From contig NZ_JBNCNS010000002.1 in NCBI RefSeq assembly GCF_049847105.1, positions 806,001 to 870,000 on the forward strand: DNA of 64,000 nt, read 5' to 3'. Under the pieces are notes generated by a model that saw nothing but the letters and a program-made list of their open reading frames with translations, was not told the origin of the DNA and did no database searches. This document shows, piece by piece, positions 1-8,559 of this stretch. Made by a program: the position numbers and the translations under genes. Numbering within the stretch: the stretch's first letter is position 1; each line of letters starts with the position of its first letter. Source of the DNA: Gordonia sp049847105. GTDB lineage: Bacteria > Actinomycetota > Actinomycetes > Mycobacteriales > Mycobacteriaceae.

Positions 1-53
1 CCCGGTCGTTGATCGCGGCCATCGACGAAGTACGAGAGGAGCTCGGATCATGA
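1..53 (+). CDS. C-terminal end of an upstream gene, probably cobC
   Basis: A reading frame enters from the left edge and ends with TGA at 51-53, overlapping the ATG of the next gene as ATGA. Only about 16 residues are visible, ending in an Ala/Glu-rich helix. In M. tuberculosis the gene directly before the Nif3-like gene is cobC (Rv2231c), an aminotransferase-fold protein, so cobC is the likely identity. This rests on synteny; the visible residues alone are not diagnostic. Confidence 0.45.
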   Translation, partial: RSLIAAIDEVREELGS

Positions 54-1186
54 CCATATCCGCCGCTGCGAACGTGACCGGTGCGGACGTGATCGAGGTG
101 CTCGATCGCGCGTACCCCCGACGGCTCGCCGAGCCATGGGACTCGGTGGGCCCCGTCTGTGGGGATCCGACCGAGCCCGTCGGATCGGTGCTGGTGTGCG
201 TCGACGTCACCGACGCCGTGGTGGACGTGGCCGTCGAATCGGGTGCACAGATGGTGGTCGCCCACCATCCGCTGTTGCTTCGCGGAGTGGATTCTGTTGC
301 GGCGGACACCGTCAAGGGACGGCTGATCCATCGTCTGATCCGTTCGGGGATCGCTCTGTTCACCGCGCACACCAACGCCGACAGCGCGCGGCCCGGGGTG
401 TCCGATGCGCTGGCCGAACTCATGGGCCTCGTCGACACCGTCCCGATCGACCCGAAACCTGCTGCGCCCATCGACAAATGGGTTGTGATGGTGCCAGAGG
501 GCAACGCCGAGCAGGTGAGCGAGGCGATGTTCGCGGCCGGCGCCGGTGCGATCGGAGAATACCGCGACTGCTCGTGGTCGGTGGTCGGCACCGGACAGTT
601 CGAGGCCCAGGACGCGGCCAATCCGGCGATCGGGGTCATCGGGGAGCGCACTCGCGTTGATGAGGACCGGATCGAGATGGTCGCGGCGCGAGGTCTGCGG
701 GCAGCGGTCCTCGCCGCGTTGCGCGGTGCACATCCGTATGAGGAACCGGCTTTCGACATCCTCGAACTGGCCGAGACCGCAGACGTCGTGGGTCTCGGAC
801 GATTCGGACGACTGGCTTCCCCGATGACGGTGCGAGAGTTCGCCGAACGCGCGGCAGAGCGTCTGAGCAGTCCGTCCGGCGTCCGGGTGGCGGGAGACCT
901 CGACGCCCGCGTCGAGCTGGTCGCCGTGTGCGGCGGTGCAGGCGATTCACTGCTCGACACGGTGACAGCGGTCGGTGCCGACGTGTACCTGACCGGGGAT
1001 CTGAGGCATCACCCGGCCGACGAGAGTCGCCGCCGCGGCGGGCCGGCTCTCGTCGACGCCGGGCACTGGGCGACCGAGTTCCCGTGGTGTGGGCAGGCGG
1101 CGACCCTGCTGTCGGAGTCCCTCGCTGTCGACGTCGCGGTGTACCGCGAGCCGACCGACCCGTTCGCCGTCGTCGGCCGGCCGTGA
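50..1186 (+). CDS. Nif3-like dinuclear metal centre protein (Rv2230c-like)
   Basis: This 378-residue protein belongs to the Nif3/YbgI/DUF34 family, which forms hexameric rings with a two-metal site; its physiological substrate is not settled. Family signatures visible are the early AHHPLL metal-binding motif near residue 72, a HTNAD motif near residue 107, and a C-terminal DAGHWATE motif supplying another histidine. The middle (about 130-235) has the extra PII/CutA-like domain of the longer bacterial versions, ending in the HPYEEPAFD motif. The ATG overlaps the stop of the preceding gene by four bases, which suggests translational coupling. Length and neighbours match the mycobacterial orthologue. 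Confidence 0.9.
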   Translation: MTISAAANVTGADVIEVLDRAYPRRLAEPWDSVGPVCGDPTEPVGSVLVCVDVTDAVVDVAVESGAQMVVAHHPLLLRGVDSVAADTVKGRLIHRLIRSGIALFTAHTNADSARPGVSDALAELMGLVDTVPIDPKPAAPIDKWVVMVPEGNAEQVSEAMFAAGAGAIGEYRDCSWSVVGTGQFEAQDAANPAIGVIGERTRVDEDRIEMVAARGLRAAVLAALRGAHPYEEPAFDILELAETADVVGLGRFGRLASPMTVREFAERAAERLSSPSGVRVAGDLDARVELVAVCGGAGDSLLDTVTAVGADVYLTGDLRHHPADESRRRGGPALVDAGHWATEFPWCGQAATLLSESLAVDVAVYREPTDPFAVVGRP

Positions 1187-1331
1187 CGCGGTGTTCCCGG
1201 CCGTGGCCGGGCGCGTACCGTGTGGGGCACCCATCTGCCGCTGTCGGCGGCGATCGGGCACGAGAACAGCAGAGGGATGAGGCATTGGTGACGAGAGCAC
1301 ATCGCGTGCGCGTATCGCGGAGGTTTGCACA

Positions 1332-2069
1332 GTGAAGGTGGACGCAGGAATCCAGCGACAACTCCTCGACCTGGCCGACGCCGACGCCGAACTCGCTCGG
1401 CTGGATCATCGTCGGACGCACCTGCCCGAGGACACCGAGATCACCGAGTTGGACCAGCGGATCGAATCCGCGCGCAATGATCTGGTCCGCGCCGAGATCT
1501 CCGCCGAGGACCTGACTCGCGAGTATCGGCGGATCGACAGTGAGGTGTCGGGGATGGCTTCGCGGGAGGCCAAGGATTCCGCGCAGCTGACCGCGGGCGG
1601 ACTCGCGCCCAAGGCGCTCTCCGAACTGCAGCACGAGTTGTCCGGCCTGGCCCGTCGTCGCGCGTCTCTCGAAGACGATCTGCTCGGCGTCATGGAGCAG
1701 CAGGAGGCGGTCACCGCCGAAGAGCAGCGGGCCGCCGCGACCATCGAACACCTGGACAGCGAGGTCGCGTCCACCCGTGAGCGCAGGAACACCGCATTGT
1801 CGGGGATCGCGGCCGATCACGACGCCGTCGCGGCACGGCGGGAATCGGTCGCGGCCGAGATCACACCGGAACTCCTTGCGGTGTACGAGAAGCAGCGCGC
1901 GACCGGCCGGATCGGCGCGGGCCTGCTGAGGGCCCGCCGATGCGGTGCATGCCGGATGGAGCTGGATCGCGGCACCATCGCCTCGATCGCGGCGAAACCC
2001 GCCGACGAGGTGGTCCGCTGTGAGGAATGCGGCGCAGTCCTGGTCCGGACGGCCGAATCGGGTCTCTGA
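1332..2069 (+). CDS. Coiled-coil zinc-ribbon protein (CT398/Rv2229c-like)
   Basis: A 245-residue protein of the C4-type zinc-ribbon family. Residues of about 5-175 are Glu/Arg/Ala-rich and predicted to form a long coiled-coil hairpin. The C-terminal 45 residues hold two CxxC pairs (CGAC and CEEC) that would bind one zinc. The family is thought to act as a nucleic-acid or flagellar/secretion adaptor; no enzymatic role is established. Translation starts at GTG 1332, with a good ribosome-binding site (GGAGG at about 1318-1322). Its stop codon overlaps the ATG of the phosphatase gene, so the two form one unit. Confidence 0.88.
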   Translation: MKVDAGIQRQLLDLADADAELARLDHRRTHLPEDTEITELDQRIESARNDLVRAEISAEDLTREYRRIDSEVSGMASREAKDSAQLTAGGLAPKALSELQHELSGLARRRASLEDDLLGVMEQQEAVTAEEQRAAATIEHLDSEVASTRERRNTALSGIAADHDAVAARRESVAAEITPELLAVYEKQRATGRIGAGLLRARRCGACRMELDRGTIASIAAKPADEVVRCEECGAVLVRTAESGL

Positions 2070-2737
2070 TGGCGACGGCTGCGCGATCTGGCGGCCGGGC
2101 GCCGACGTGGCAGGGCCAACGGGCCCACCCGACCCGGATCTTGTTGCTGCGGCACGGGCAGACGGAACTGTCGGTGGAGCGTCGCTACTCGGGGCGCGGG
2201 AACCCGGCGTTGACCGAACTCGGACGTCGGCAGGCGGCGGCTGCGGCGCAGCGGCTCGGCGTGCACACAGAGATCGCGGCGGTGATCTCGTCGCCGCTGC
2301 AGCGCGCACGGTCGACCGCGGAGGCGGTTGCCGACCGCTTGGGACTCGCTGTCGAGATCGACGACGGTTTCATCGAGACGGACTTCGGTGACTGGGAGGG
2401 CCTGACATTCACCGAGGCCGCCGAGCGTGATCCCGAGTTGCACGCCCGATGGCTCGGCGACACGACGGTTGCGCCACCCGGCGGGGAGAGTTTCGCCCAG
2501 GTCTCCGAGCGGATTGCCACCACCAGAGATGCTGTGCTGCAGCGTTATCCGGGTGCCACCGTGCTCGTCGTATCGCATGTCACCCCGATCAAGACAATGC
2601 TCCGGGACGCACTGCGAACCGGGCCCGAACTCTTGTTCCGGCTGCATCTGGACCTGGCATCGTTGTCCATCGCGGAGTTCTATCCTGACGGCGGATCCGT
2701 CGTGCGACTGGTGAACGACACCGGCCACCTCGACTGA
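2069..2737 (+). CDS. Histidine phosphatase; phosphatase half of an Rv2228c-type protein
   Basis: The 222-residue product is a histidine phosphatase (phosphoglycerate mutase-like) domain. The catalytic LLRHGQTELS motif lies near residue 25, the SSPLQRARST motif follows, the ETDFGDWEGLTF segment is in the middle, and the second catalytic histidine is in VVSHVTPIK. In M. tuberculosis Rv2228c this domain, associated with alpha-ribazole phosphatase activity in cobalamin synthesis, is fused behind an N-terminal RNase HI domain. Here only about 20 linker-like residues precede it and the upstream gene ends exactly at the start codon, so the RNase HI half is absent. ATG 2069 overlaps the preceding TGA; an in-frame upstream start at 2027 would lie inside the zinc-ribbon gene. 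Confidence 0.88.
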   Translation: MATAARSGGRAPTWQGQRAHPTRILLLRHGQTELSVERRYSGRGNPALTELGRRQAAAAAQRLGVHTEIAAVISSPLQRARSTAEAVADRLGLAVEIDDGFIETDFGDWEGLTFTEAAERDPELHARWLGDTTVAPPGGESFAQVSERIATTRDAVLQRYPGATVLVVSHVTPIKTMLRDALRTGPELLFRLHLDLASLSIAEFYPDGGSVVRLVNDTGHLD

Positions 2738-2760
2738 CTCGTGACCACGGCCCGCTATTC
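2734..2760 (+). promoter_or_regulatory. Candidate rnpB promoter
   Basis: CTGACT at 2734-2739 and TATTCT at 2755-2760 resemble -35 and -10 hexamers with a short 15-base spacer. The -10 lies five bases before the inferred 5' end of the RNase P RNA. The -35 overlaps the end of the phosphatase gene. Confidence 0.4.
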
Positions 2761-2765
2761 TGTGT

Positions 2766-3213
<448 letters not shown>

Positions 3214-3219
3214 TACAGT
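3214..3219 (+). promoter_or_regulatory. -10 element for leaderless RNB gene
   Basis: TACAGT lies seven bases before the GTG at 3227 and directly after the 3' end of rnpB. No Shine-Dalgarno sequence precedes the GTG, so a leaderless transcript is likely. Confidence 0.5.
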
Positions 3220-3226
3220 CGGTGAC

Positions 3227-4756
3227 GTGCAGCGCAAACTGTCCGCCCCCGACCTCGACTTCGACGCGGTACGGAACGAACTCGGCGTCAGCGAGGACTA
3301 CGGCGCGACCGCGCAGGCGGAGGCCGATCACCCCGTCGACCGGTTCGCCGCCGTTCGCGAGGACCGGACCGACCTCCCGTTCGTCACGATCGATCCGCCG
3401 ACCTCGATGGATCTCGACCAGGCGGTGCACATCGTCGCCGATGGCGAGGGTTTCGTGGTGAACTACGCGATCGCCGACGTCGCGGCCCTGATCGAACCGG
3501 AGGGGGCGCTCGACGCGGAGAGCCGCCGGCGCGGCACGACCGTCTATTTCCCGGACTGCTCGGTCCCGCTGCATCCGCGATCGCTGTCGGAGGGCGCGGG
3601 ATCGCTGCTGCCCGACCAGACCCGGCCGTGCGTGCTGTGGACCATCCGGGTCGGCGCCGACGGCGAGCCCGCCGACGTGTCGATTGCCCGGGCCACGGTG
3701 CGGTCGGTCGCAAAGCTCGACTATGCGGGGGTGTCGGCCGATGCCGCGGCGGGGCGGTTGCATCCGTCGATCGATGCCCTGCCCGCGTTCGGCGAACTGC
3801 GGCATCGAGTCGCACTCGATCGTGGTGCGGTCGAACTCGATCTGCCCGATCAAGAAGTTGTCCGGGACGGCGGGGACGCTCGCTCCGCTCCCGGCGCCGG
3901 TACGATTCGGCCCGCTCGCTCCGCTCCCGGCGCCGGTTCGATTCGGCCCGCTCGCTCCGCTCCCGGCGCCGGGTGGACCCTGCGGCTCGCCCCGCACACC
4001 CCGGCGGACCTGTGGAACTCGCAGCTGTCGTTGCTCACCGGAATGTGCGCCGGGCAGATCATGGCCGATGCCGGGATCGGCCTGCTGCGCACCCTGCCGC
4101 CCGCGGATCCTCGTGCGGTGTCCGCGCTGCGCGCGACGGCGACGTCGCTGGACGTCGACTGGCCCGCGGACGTGACACCCGGCCAGTTCCTCGCGGGGCT
4201 GCCCAGGGAGGAACCGGCGACCCTCGCGTTGACGTCGGTGGGCGCGACCCTGATGCGCGGTGCCGACTATCTGGCACTGGGGAGCAATGGCGACGGCGAT
4301 GTGCGCGAAACGCCGTCGCCCGACCGGCTGCGCCACGCGGCGATTGCCGGGCTCTACGCTCACGTCACCGCACCGTTGCGACGGCTCGGCGATCGTTTCG
4401 CCACCGAGGTGTGCCTCGCCGTCACCTCTGGGAACCCGGTGCCGGACTGGGTGACCCGGGCCTTGCCGACCCTTCCGAAGATCCTGCGGGCGGCGGATTC
4501 CCTCGCCTCGTCGGCCGACCGCGCGAGCATCGATCTGACCGAGGCCGTCGTACTCGCGGGCCGGGTGGGGGAGACCTTCGACGCCGTCGTCCTGCACGCG
4601 GCGACCGAACACCGAGCCGCGCAGGTCTTCCTCGCCGACCCCGCGGTGATCGCCCCGTGCGACGGAGATCCGGCGCAGGGGCGCGGGATCTCGGTGGTCC
4701 TCACGGTCGCCGACCCGTCGGCCCGAAAGGTGCTGTTCGTCCCCGCCGGCGGGTGA
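3227..4756 (+). CDS. RNB-domain ribonuclease (RNase II/R family)
   Basis: A 509-residue protein with a catalytic RNB domain, the fold of the 3'-5' exoribonucleases RNase II and RNase R. The acidic metal-binding motif TIDPPTSMDLDQA lies at about residues 46-58 and the downstream YFPDCSVPLHP and SLLPDQTRP segments are typical. There is no obvious S1 or cold-shock RNA-binding domain, so this is the short actinobacterial form. GTG 3227 is chosen because the longer frame would overlap RNase P RNA. The odd feature is an in-frame repeat of about 33 residues (roughly 217-249) made of the motif RSAPGAG-x-IRPA, placed in a loop of the RNB domain just before a conserved WNSQLSLLTGM segment. Confidence 0.85.
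   Translation: MQRKLSAPDLDFDAVRNELGVSEDYGATAQAEADHPVDRFAAVREDRTDLPFVTIDPPTSMDLDQAVHIVADGEGFVVNYAIADVAALIEPEGALDAESRRRGTTVYFPDCSVPLHPRSLSEGAGSLLPDQTRPCVLWTIRVGADGEPADVSIARATVRSVAKLDYAGVSADAAAGRLHPSIDALPAFGELRHRVALDRGAVELDLPDQEVVRDGGDARSAPGAGTIRPARSAPGAGSIRPARSAPGAGWTLRLAPHTPADLWNSQLSLLTGMCAGQIMADAGIGLLRTLPPADPRAVSALRATATSLDVDWPADVTPGQFLAGLPREEPATLALTSVGATLMRGADYLALGSNGDGDVRETPSPDRLRHAAIAGLYAHVTAPLRRLGDRFATEVCLAVTSGNPVPDWVTRALPTLPKILRAADSLASSADRASIDLTEAVVLAGRVGETFDAVVLHAATEHRAAQVFLADPAVIAPCDGDPAQGRGISVVLTVADPSARKVLFVPAGG
3877..3973 (+). repeat. 36-bp tandem repeat inside the RNB gene
   Basis: Two full 36-bp units (3877-3912 and 3913-3948, differing at one base) are followed by a 25-bp partial third unit (3949-3973). 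Each unit begins CGCTCGCTCCGCTCCCGGCG. The length is a multiple of three, so the reading frame is kept. Confidence 0.9.
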
Positions 4757-4803
4757 ACGATGCATCTCGCGGTGGTGCTGCGCCGTCGCCACTCGCCGAC
4801 CGG

Positions 4804-4945
4804 GCGCACAACCTCGTCGACCGTGCGCACTTTCGCGCCGATCGTGCGCGTGGGGTGGCCCGCGACGACGACGTGGGCCCGCTCGACGGGATACTGTGCA
4901 CGTTCGACGGGATACTGTGCACGTTCGCCGGAATCGCGGGCCGCT
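4804..4945 (+). repeat. Degenerate 21-bp-period repeat between RNB and CYTH-CHAD genes
   Basis: Units starting GCGCAC at 4804 and 4825 are 21 bases apart, and two perfect 21-bp copies of TCGACGGGATACTGTGCACG(T) occupy 4883-4903 and 4904-4924. A decayed copy follows at 4925. The stretch between the two genes (4757-4955) holds nothing else recognisable. Confidence 0.75.
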
Positions 4946-4955
4946 CGTGCCGTGG

Positions 4956-6452
4956 TCAGATGTCCTTGGCGGCCTTGCGGTAGGCATCGATGGCCCGCTC
5001 GCCGTCGGCCTGTTGCCGGGCATCGATGCGCCCGAGTACGAACATGTCGGGGCCGGAGAGCTTCCCGGACCCGGCGATCTCGGCCACCCGAGCGCGATTG
5101 ATCCGGCTGTCGTTGTAGTCGCCGAGCGCGGATTGCACGCGCTTGGCGATCGTGGCGACCTTGCGGTACCGCTTCCTGTCGAGAGGCTCGGCGGCGTCGG
5201 TGCTGTAACGCAGCCGCTTCGCGCGTTTACGAATGGTGTGCAGTTGTTCTGCCCATTCCTCGGAGCCCTCCGTCAGGCTCGACAACACGCTTTGCTCGTT
5301 GCGGATCTTCTTGCGGCTCTTGGCAATGGCGCGGTCCACGGCGATCGTCGCGTCGAGATCGGCGTCGGGTCCGGGCGGTGGTGACGCGATGAGCTCGTCG
5401 ATCGCGTCGAGTAGGGCGAAGTACCTGTCGGAGTCGATCGCGGCATGCGCGGCCTTGATCGCCCGGTCGTGGATCGCGATCTCCGTGCCGGCGAGCTCGG
5501 CGATCAGCGACTGCGAGGCGTTCTCGGCCTTCAGGAGGTTCTCGTCGAGTGCCAGCTGGACTTCCGAATCGCGGGCATCACCGAGGATCCTCGCGAGGAG
5601 CTTCAGCTCGCCACCGATGTGATCGGTGCGCTCGGCGTCGAGAACGGTCGGGAATCCGGAGAACACGCTGCGGAGCCGTCGGCAGGCCACCCGCATCTGG
5701 TGCACCGCGTCGTCGGCGTCGGTGCGCACGAGCGGATCCTGGGTGATGAGCGAGTTGCGGTGGATGGCGATGTCGGTGACCACGAGTTCCAGCGCGGTCG
5801 GCCGCTTGCCGAGGTGCGGTTCGACCACGGTCGGAGTGGAACCGATCGCACGTGCGAGTTTGGATGCCGACGACGGTTCGCGACCGCCCGCACCACGCAG
5901 GGTCTTCTCCGCGGTCTTGAGCAGGCGCGGGTGCGGGTCGTTGCCCAGGAGTTCGAACTCCCACTCGGCCCACTCCTGGAAATGTCCACCGGGCAGCAGC
6001 GATTGCGCGGTGACCAGATCCTCGGCGAACTCGGCGACGGGCTGCCCATCGGCCCCGAGCAGCGTCGTCACGGTCCGTGTCGTGGACACGGCCGCGACCG
6101 GGATGAGCCTGCGGGTCCGGGTCAGTGCCACCACGGGGGAGATCAGGTCGGTCGGGACCTCGCCATCGGCCGGCGCCTCGTCGAAGCCGAGCTGGAGCTC
6201 CCGCCGCGCGCCGCGCGCGGCGGCGGGGCGCTTGAGATGCCATCCGGCGTCGTGGCCACCGGTGCGGCGGCGCAAGGTGATCCGGTTACCGGCCAGGTCG
6301 AGGTTCTCGGTGTCGAAGTAGGTGGCATCGAGACTGAACGTCTCGGGTTCCGTCGCACCGATGACGCCGGGCAGGACTCGGAGGTCGGGTGCGGTGTGCC
6401 CCGCATCCACATCGAACTTCAGTTCCACTTCGAGCTGCTCGGATGCCGGCAC
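4956..6452 (-). CDS. CYTH-CHAD domain protein (Rv2226-like)
   Basis: A 498-residue two-domain protein. The N-terminal CYTH (triphosphate tunnel) domain carries the EVELK signature at residues 8-12 plus the characteristic Arg/Lys/Glu pattern on successive beta strands. The C-terminal CHAD domain, from about residue 220, is alpha-helical and rich in conserved His/Arg (HQMRVACRRLRS, HTIRKRAKRLRY) and is known to bind polyphosphate. A role in triphosphate or polyphosphate metabolism is therefore likely, but its substrate is unproven. The start is GTG with a GGAGGA ribosome-binding site five to six bases away. It matches the mycobacterial gene in domain order and position. Confidence 0.88.
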   Translation of the reverse strand: MPASEQLEVELKFDVDAGHTAPDLRVLPGVIGATEPETFSLDATYFDTENLDLAGNRITLRRRTGGHDAGWHLKRPAAARGARRELQLGFDEAPADGEVPTDLISPVVALTRTRRLIPVAAVSTTRTVTTLLGADGQPVAEFAEDLVTAQSLLPGGHFQEWAEWEFELLGNDPHPRLLKTAEKTLRGAGGREPSSASKLARAIGSTPTVVEPHLGKRPTALELVVTDIAIHRNSLITQDPLVRTDADDAVHQMRVACRRLRSVFSGFPTVLDAERTDHIGGELKLLARILGDARDSEVQLALDENLLKAENASQSLIAELAGTEIAIHDRAIKAAHAAIDSDRYFALLDAIDELIASPPPGPDADLDATIAVDRAIAKSRKKIRNEQSVLSSLTEGSEEWAEQLHTIRKRAKRLRYSTDAAEPLDRKRYRKVATIAKRVQSALGDYNDSRINRARVAEIAGSGKLSGPDMFVLGRIDARQQADGERAIDAYRKAAKDI

Positions 6453-6529
6453 CCGGTCCTCCTGTGTCCCTGGGCGCGGGTCGATGCACGCGCCCGACGT
6501 GTGCTGTGTCTGTGCATTCTAGGCCGGTC

Positions 6530-7501
6530 TCAGAATGCCCGATCCGCGAAACCGTCCGTCGCGGTGATCAAATGATGTTTGATGCCCGGTTCGAACGATG
6601 CGTGCCCCGCGTCGTCGACGATGTGCAACTCCGCGCTCGGCCACGCTCGGTGGAGATCCCATGCGCTGCGCGTGGGACAGACGACGTCGTAGCGCCCCTG
6701 GACGATCACGCCCGGGATGTCGGCGAGGCGGTCGATCCGGGCCAGTAGCTGTCCGTCCTCGAGAAATCCGTGGTTGACGAAGTAGTGGTTCTCGATGGTC
6801 GCGAACGCGAGGTCGAAACGGGGTTTGTCGGCGCCGTCCCGGTCGTCGCCGGGTGGGCGGGGCAGCAGGTGGCTGGTCGCCTGTTCCCAGCCGGTCCATG
6901 CGCTCGCGGCGGCCTGGGCGACGGATCGATCGGGGGAGGTGAGCAGGCGGTGGTAGGCGGCGACCAGGTCACCGTCGCGCTCTCCGTCGGGAATAGGCGC
7001 CAGATAGGACTCCCAGAGGTCGGGGTAGATGTGCGCCGCACCGCCGTTGTAGTACCAGTCGATCTCGCTGCGTCGTAGCAGGAAGATCCCGCGCAGGACC
7101 AGTTCGGTGACCCGCTCGGGATGTGCCTGCGCGTAGGCGAGGCCGAGCGTCGACCCCCATGAGCCGCCGAATACCTGCCACCGGTCGATACCGAGGTGGG
7201 TGCGCAGCAATTCCATGTCCGCGATCAGGTGTCCGGTGGTGTTCGTCGACAGCTCGGCGCCGTCGGCGATGTGCGGGCGCGACCTACCGCATCCGCGTTG
7301 GTCGAAGAGCACGATCCGGTACCGCGCCGGGTCGAAGAACCGACGCTGATCCGGGGCGGTGCCACCTCCGGGGCCGCCGTGCACGAACACGACGGGCTTG
7401 CCGTCGGCGTTGCCGGAGGTCTCCCAATAGATCTGCTGGCCGTCCCCGACGTCGAGGTGGCCCTGGTCGTACGGTTCGATGCTGGGGTAGAAGTCGCGCA
7501 T
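6530..7501 (-). CDS. pip: Proline iminopeptidase
   Basis: This 323-residue alpha/beta hydrolase should release N-terminal proline from peptides in the cytoplasm (family S33). The oxyanion motif HGGPGGG is at 41-47, the nucleophile elbow GGSWGS has its serine at 114, and the acid and histidine are in the VQGRYDVVCP and GHASFEPG segments near the C-terminus. ATG 7501 is chosen over an in-frame GTG two codons upstream because a TAGGGT hexamer sits seven bases before it. It is not part of the mycobacterial gene order at this place, so it is a lineage-specific insertion between the CYTH-CHAD gene and panB. Confidence 0.88.
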   Translation of the reverse strand: MRDFYPSIEPYDQGHLDVGDGQQIYWETSGNADGKPVVFVHGGPGGGTAPDQRRFFDPARYRIVLFDQRGCGRSRPHIADGAELSTNTTGHLIADMELLRTHLGIDRWQVFGGSWGSTLGLAYAQAHPERVTELVLRGIFLLRRSEIDWYYNGGAAHIYPDLWESYLAPIPDGERDGDLVAAYHRLLTSPDRSVAQAAASAWTGWEQATSHLLPRPPGDDRDGADKPRFDLAFATIENHYFVNHGFLEDGQLLARIDRLADIPGVIVQGRYDVVCPTRSAWDLHRAWPSAELHIVDDAGHASFEPGIKHHLITATDGFADRAF

Positions 7502-7508
7502 GGTCACA

Positions 7509-7514
7509 ACCCTA
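7509..7514 (-). promoter_or_regulatory. -10 element for leaderless pip
   Basis: On the minus strand TAGGGT lies seven bases before the ATG at 7501, with no Shine-Dalgarno sequence. Confidence 0.45.
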
Positions 7515-7530
7515 TGCGCGAGCGCTCCCG

Positions 7531-8397
7531 TCAGTAGCTGTGTTCGGGGGCGGGGAAGGTTCCGCGCCGGACCTGGTCGGCGTATTGCTCTGCCGCGGAA
7601 CGTAGTTCGGTTCCGACATCACCGAAGCGCTTGACGAACTTGGCGGTCTTGCCGTGCGTGAGCCCGGCCATGTCCTGCCAGACGAGCACTTGGGCGTCGG
7701 TCTCGTTGCCCGCGCCGATGCCCACGGTCGGGATGGTGAGCTTGCGGGTGATCTGGCCTGCCAGATCGGCGGGCACCATCTCCATCACCACGGCGAACGC
7801 GCCGGCCTCCTGAACCGCGATCGCATCCTCGACGAGTTGGTCGCCCGCGTCGCCGCGGCCCTGGACCCGGTAACCGCCGAGGCCGTTCACGCTCTGCGGG
7901 GTGAAGCCGATGTGTGCCATCACCGGGATCCCCGCTGCGGTCAGCGCGGCGATCTGATCGGCGACGCGCTCACCACCCTCGATCTTGATGGCGTGTGCGC
8001 CGGTCTCCTTGAACACCTTCACGGCCGATTCGAGGGCCTGCTGGGGGCTCGCCTCGTAGCTGCCGAACGGCAGGTCGGCGACGACGAGCGCGTGCGGTGC
8101 ACCACGGACCACCGCCCGGATGAGCGGGATGAGTTCGTCGACGGTGACCGGGATGGTGGTGTCGTAGCCGAGCACGACGTTCGCCGCCGAGTCGCCGACG
8201 AGTAGCACCGGGATCTCGGCCGCGTCGAAAATGCGGGCGGTGGAGTAGTCGTAGCAGGTCAGCATGGACCACTTCTCGCCATCGGCCTTCATCTGGGCCA
8301 GATGGTGCACGCGGGTGGCGCGGCGACGGGGAGCGGATGCGGAGGAATCAGACGCAACAGTGGATTCGGACGCGCCATACACCGAGGAATCGGACAT
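7531..8397 (-). CDS. panB: 3-methyl-2-oxobutanoate hydroxymethyltransferase
   Basis: PanB makes ketopantoate from 2-oxoisovalerate and methylenetetrahydrofolate, the first committed step of pantothenate and coenzyme A synthesis. The 288-residue protein shows family motifs: MLTCYDYSTA, LLVGDSAANVVLGY (metal-binding Asp), ADLPFGSYE, KIEGGE, VMAHIGFTPQ and IGIGAG-like VGIGAG near the end. The first 30 or so Ser/Ala-rich residues are a disordered extension typical of actinobacteria. Its position and direction relative to the hydrolase and glnA2 match Rv2225. Confidence 0.95.
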   Translation of the reverse strand: MSDSSVYGASESTVASDSSASAPRRRATRVHHLAQMKADGEKWSMLTCYDYSTARIFDAAEIPVLLVGDSAANVVLGYDTTIPVTVDELIPLIRAVVRGAPHALVVADLPFGSYEASPQQALESAVKVFKETGAHAIKIEGGERVADQIAALTAAGIPVMAHIGFTPQSVNGLGGYRVQGRGDAGDQLVEDAIAVQEAGAFAVVMEMVPADLAGQITRKLTIPTVGIGAGNETDAQVLVWQDMAGLTHGKTAKFVKRFGDVGTELRSAAEQYADQVRRGTFPAPEHSY

Positions 8398-8547
8398 CGT
8401 TGTCTCTTTTCTGCCTCGAGTCCTGCCAAGCAGGTACCCGGGTTGGGCTGGACGCCATCCATTGTGTCACCGGTGCGCGCACGGTTGAACGCCCATGACC
8501 TGTGGCTTTGCTCACATGGGCAACACGGGGACGCATCCTTCGGACCG

Positions 8548-8553
8548 TACGAT
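8548..8553 (+). promoter_or_regulatory. -10 element for leaderless hydrolase gene
   Basis: TACGAT lies six bases before the ATG at 8560; no ribosome-binding site is visible. Confidence 0.5.
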
Positions 8554-8559
8554 CACCGC

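Noticed and set aside
636..2309. Open frame of about 557 codons on the minus strand over the Nif3, zinc-ribbon and phosphatase genes
   Set aside because: Antisense shadow in GC-rich DNA; composition is Arg/Pro/Ala-rich with no domain, and the plus-strand genes are clearly conserved.
3877..4945. Tandem repeats considered as a CRISPR array
   Set aside because: Units are head to tail without unique spacers, no cas genes are near, and the first set lies inside a coding frame.
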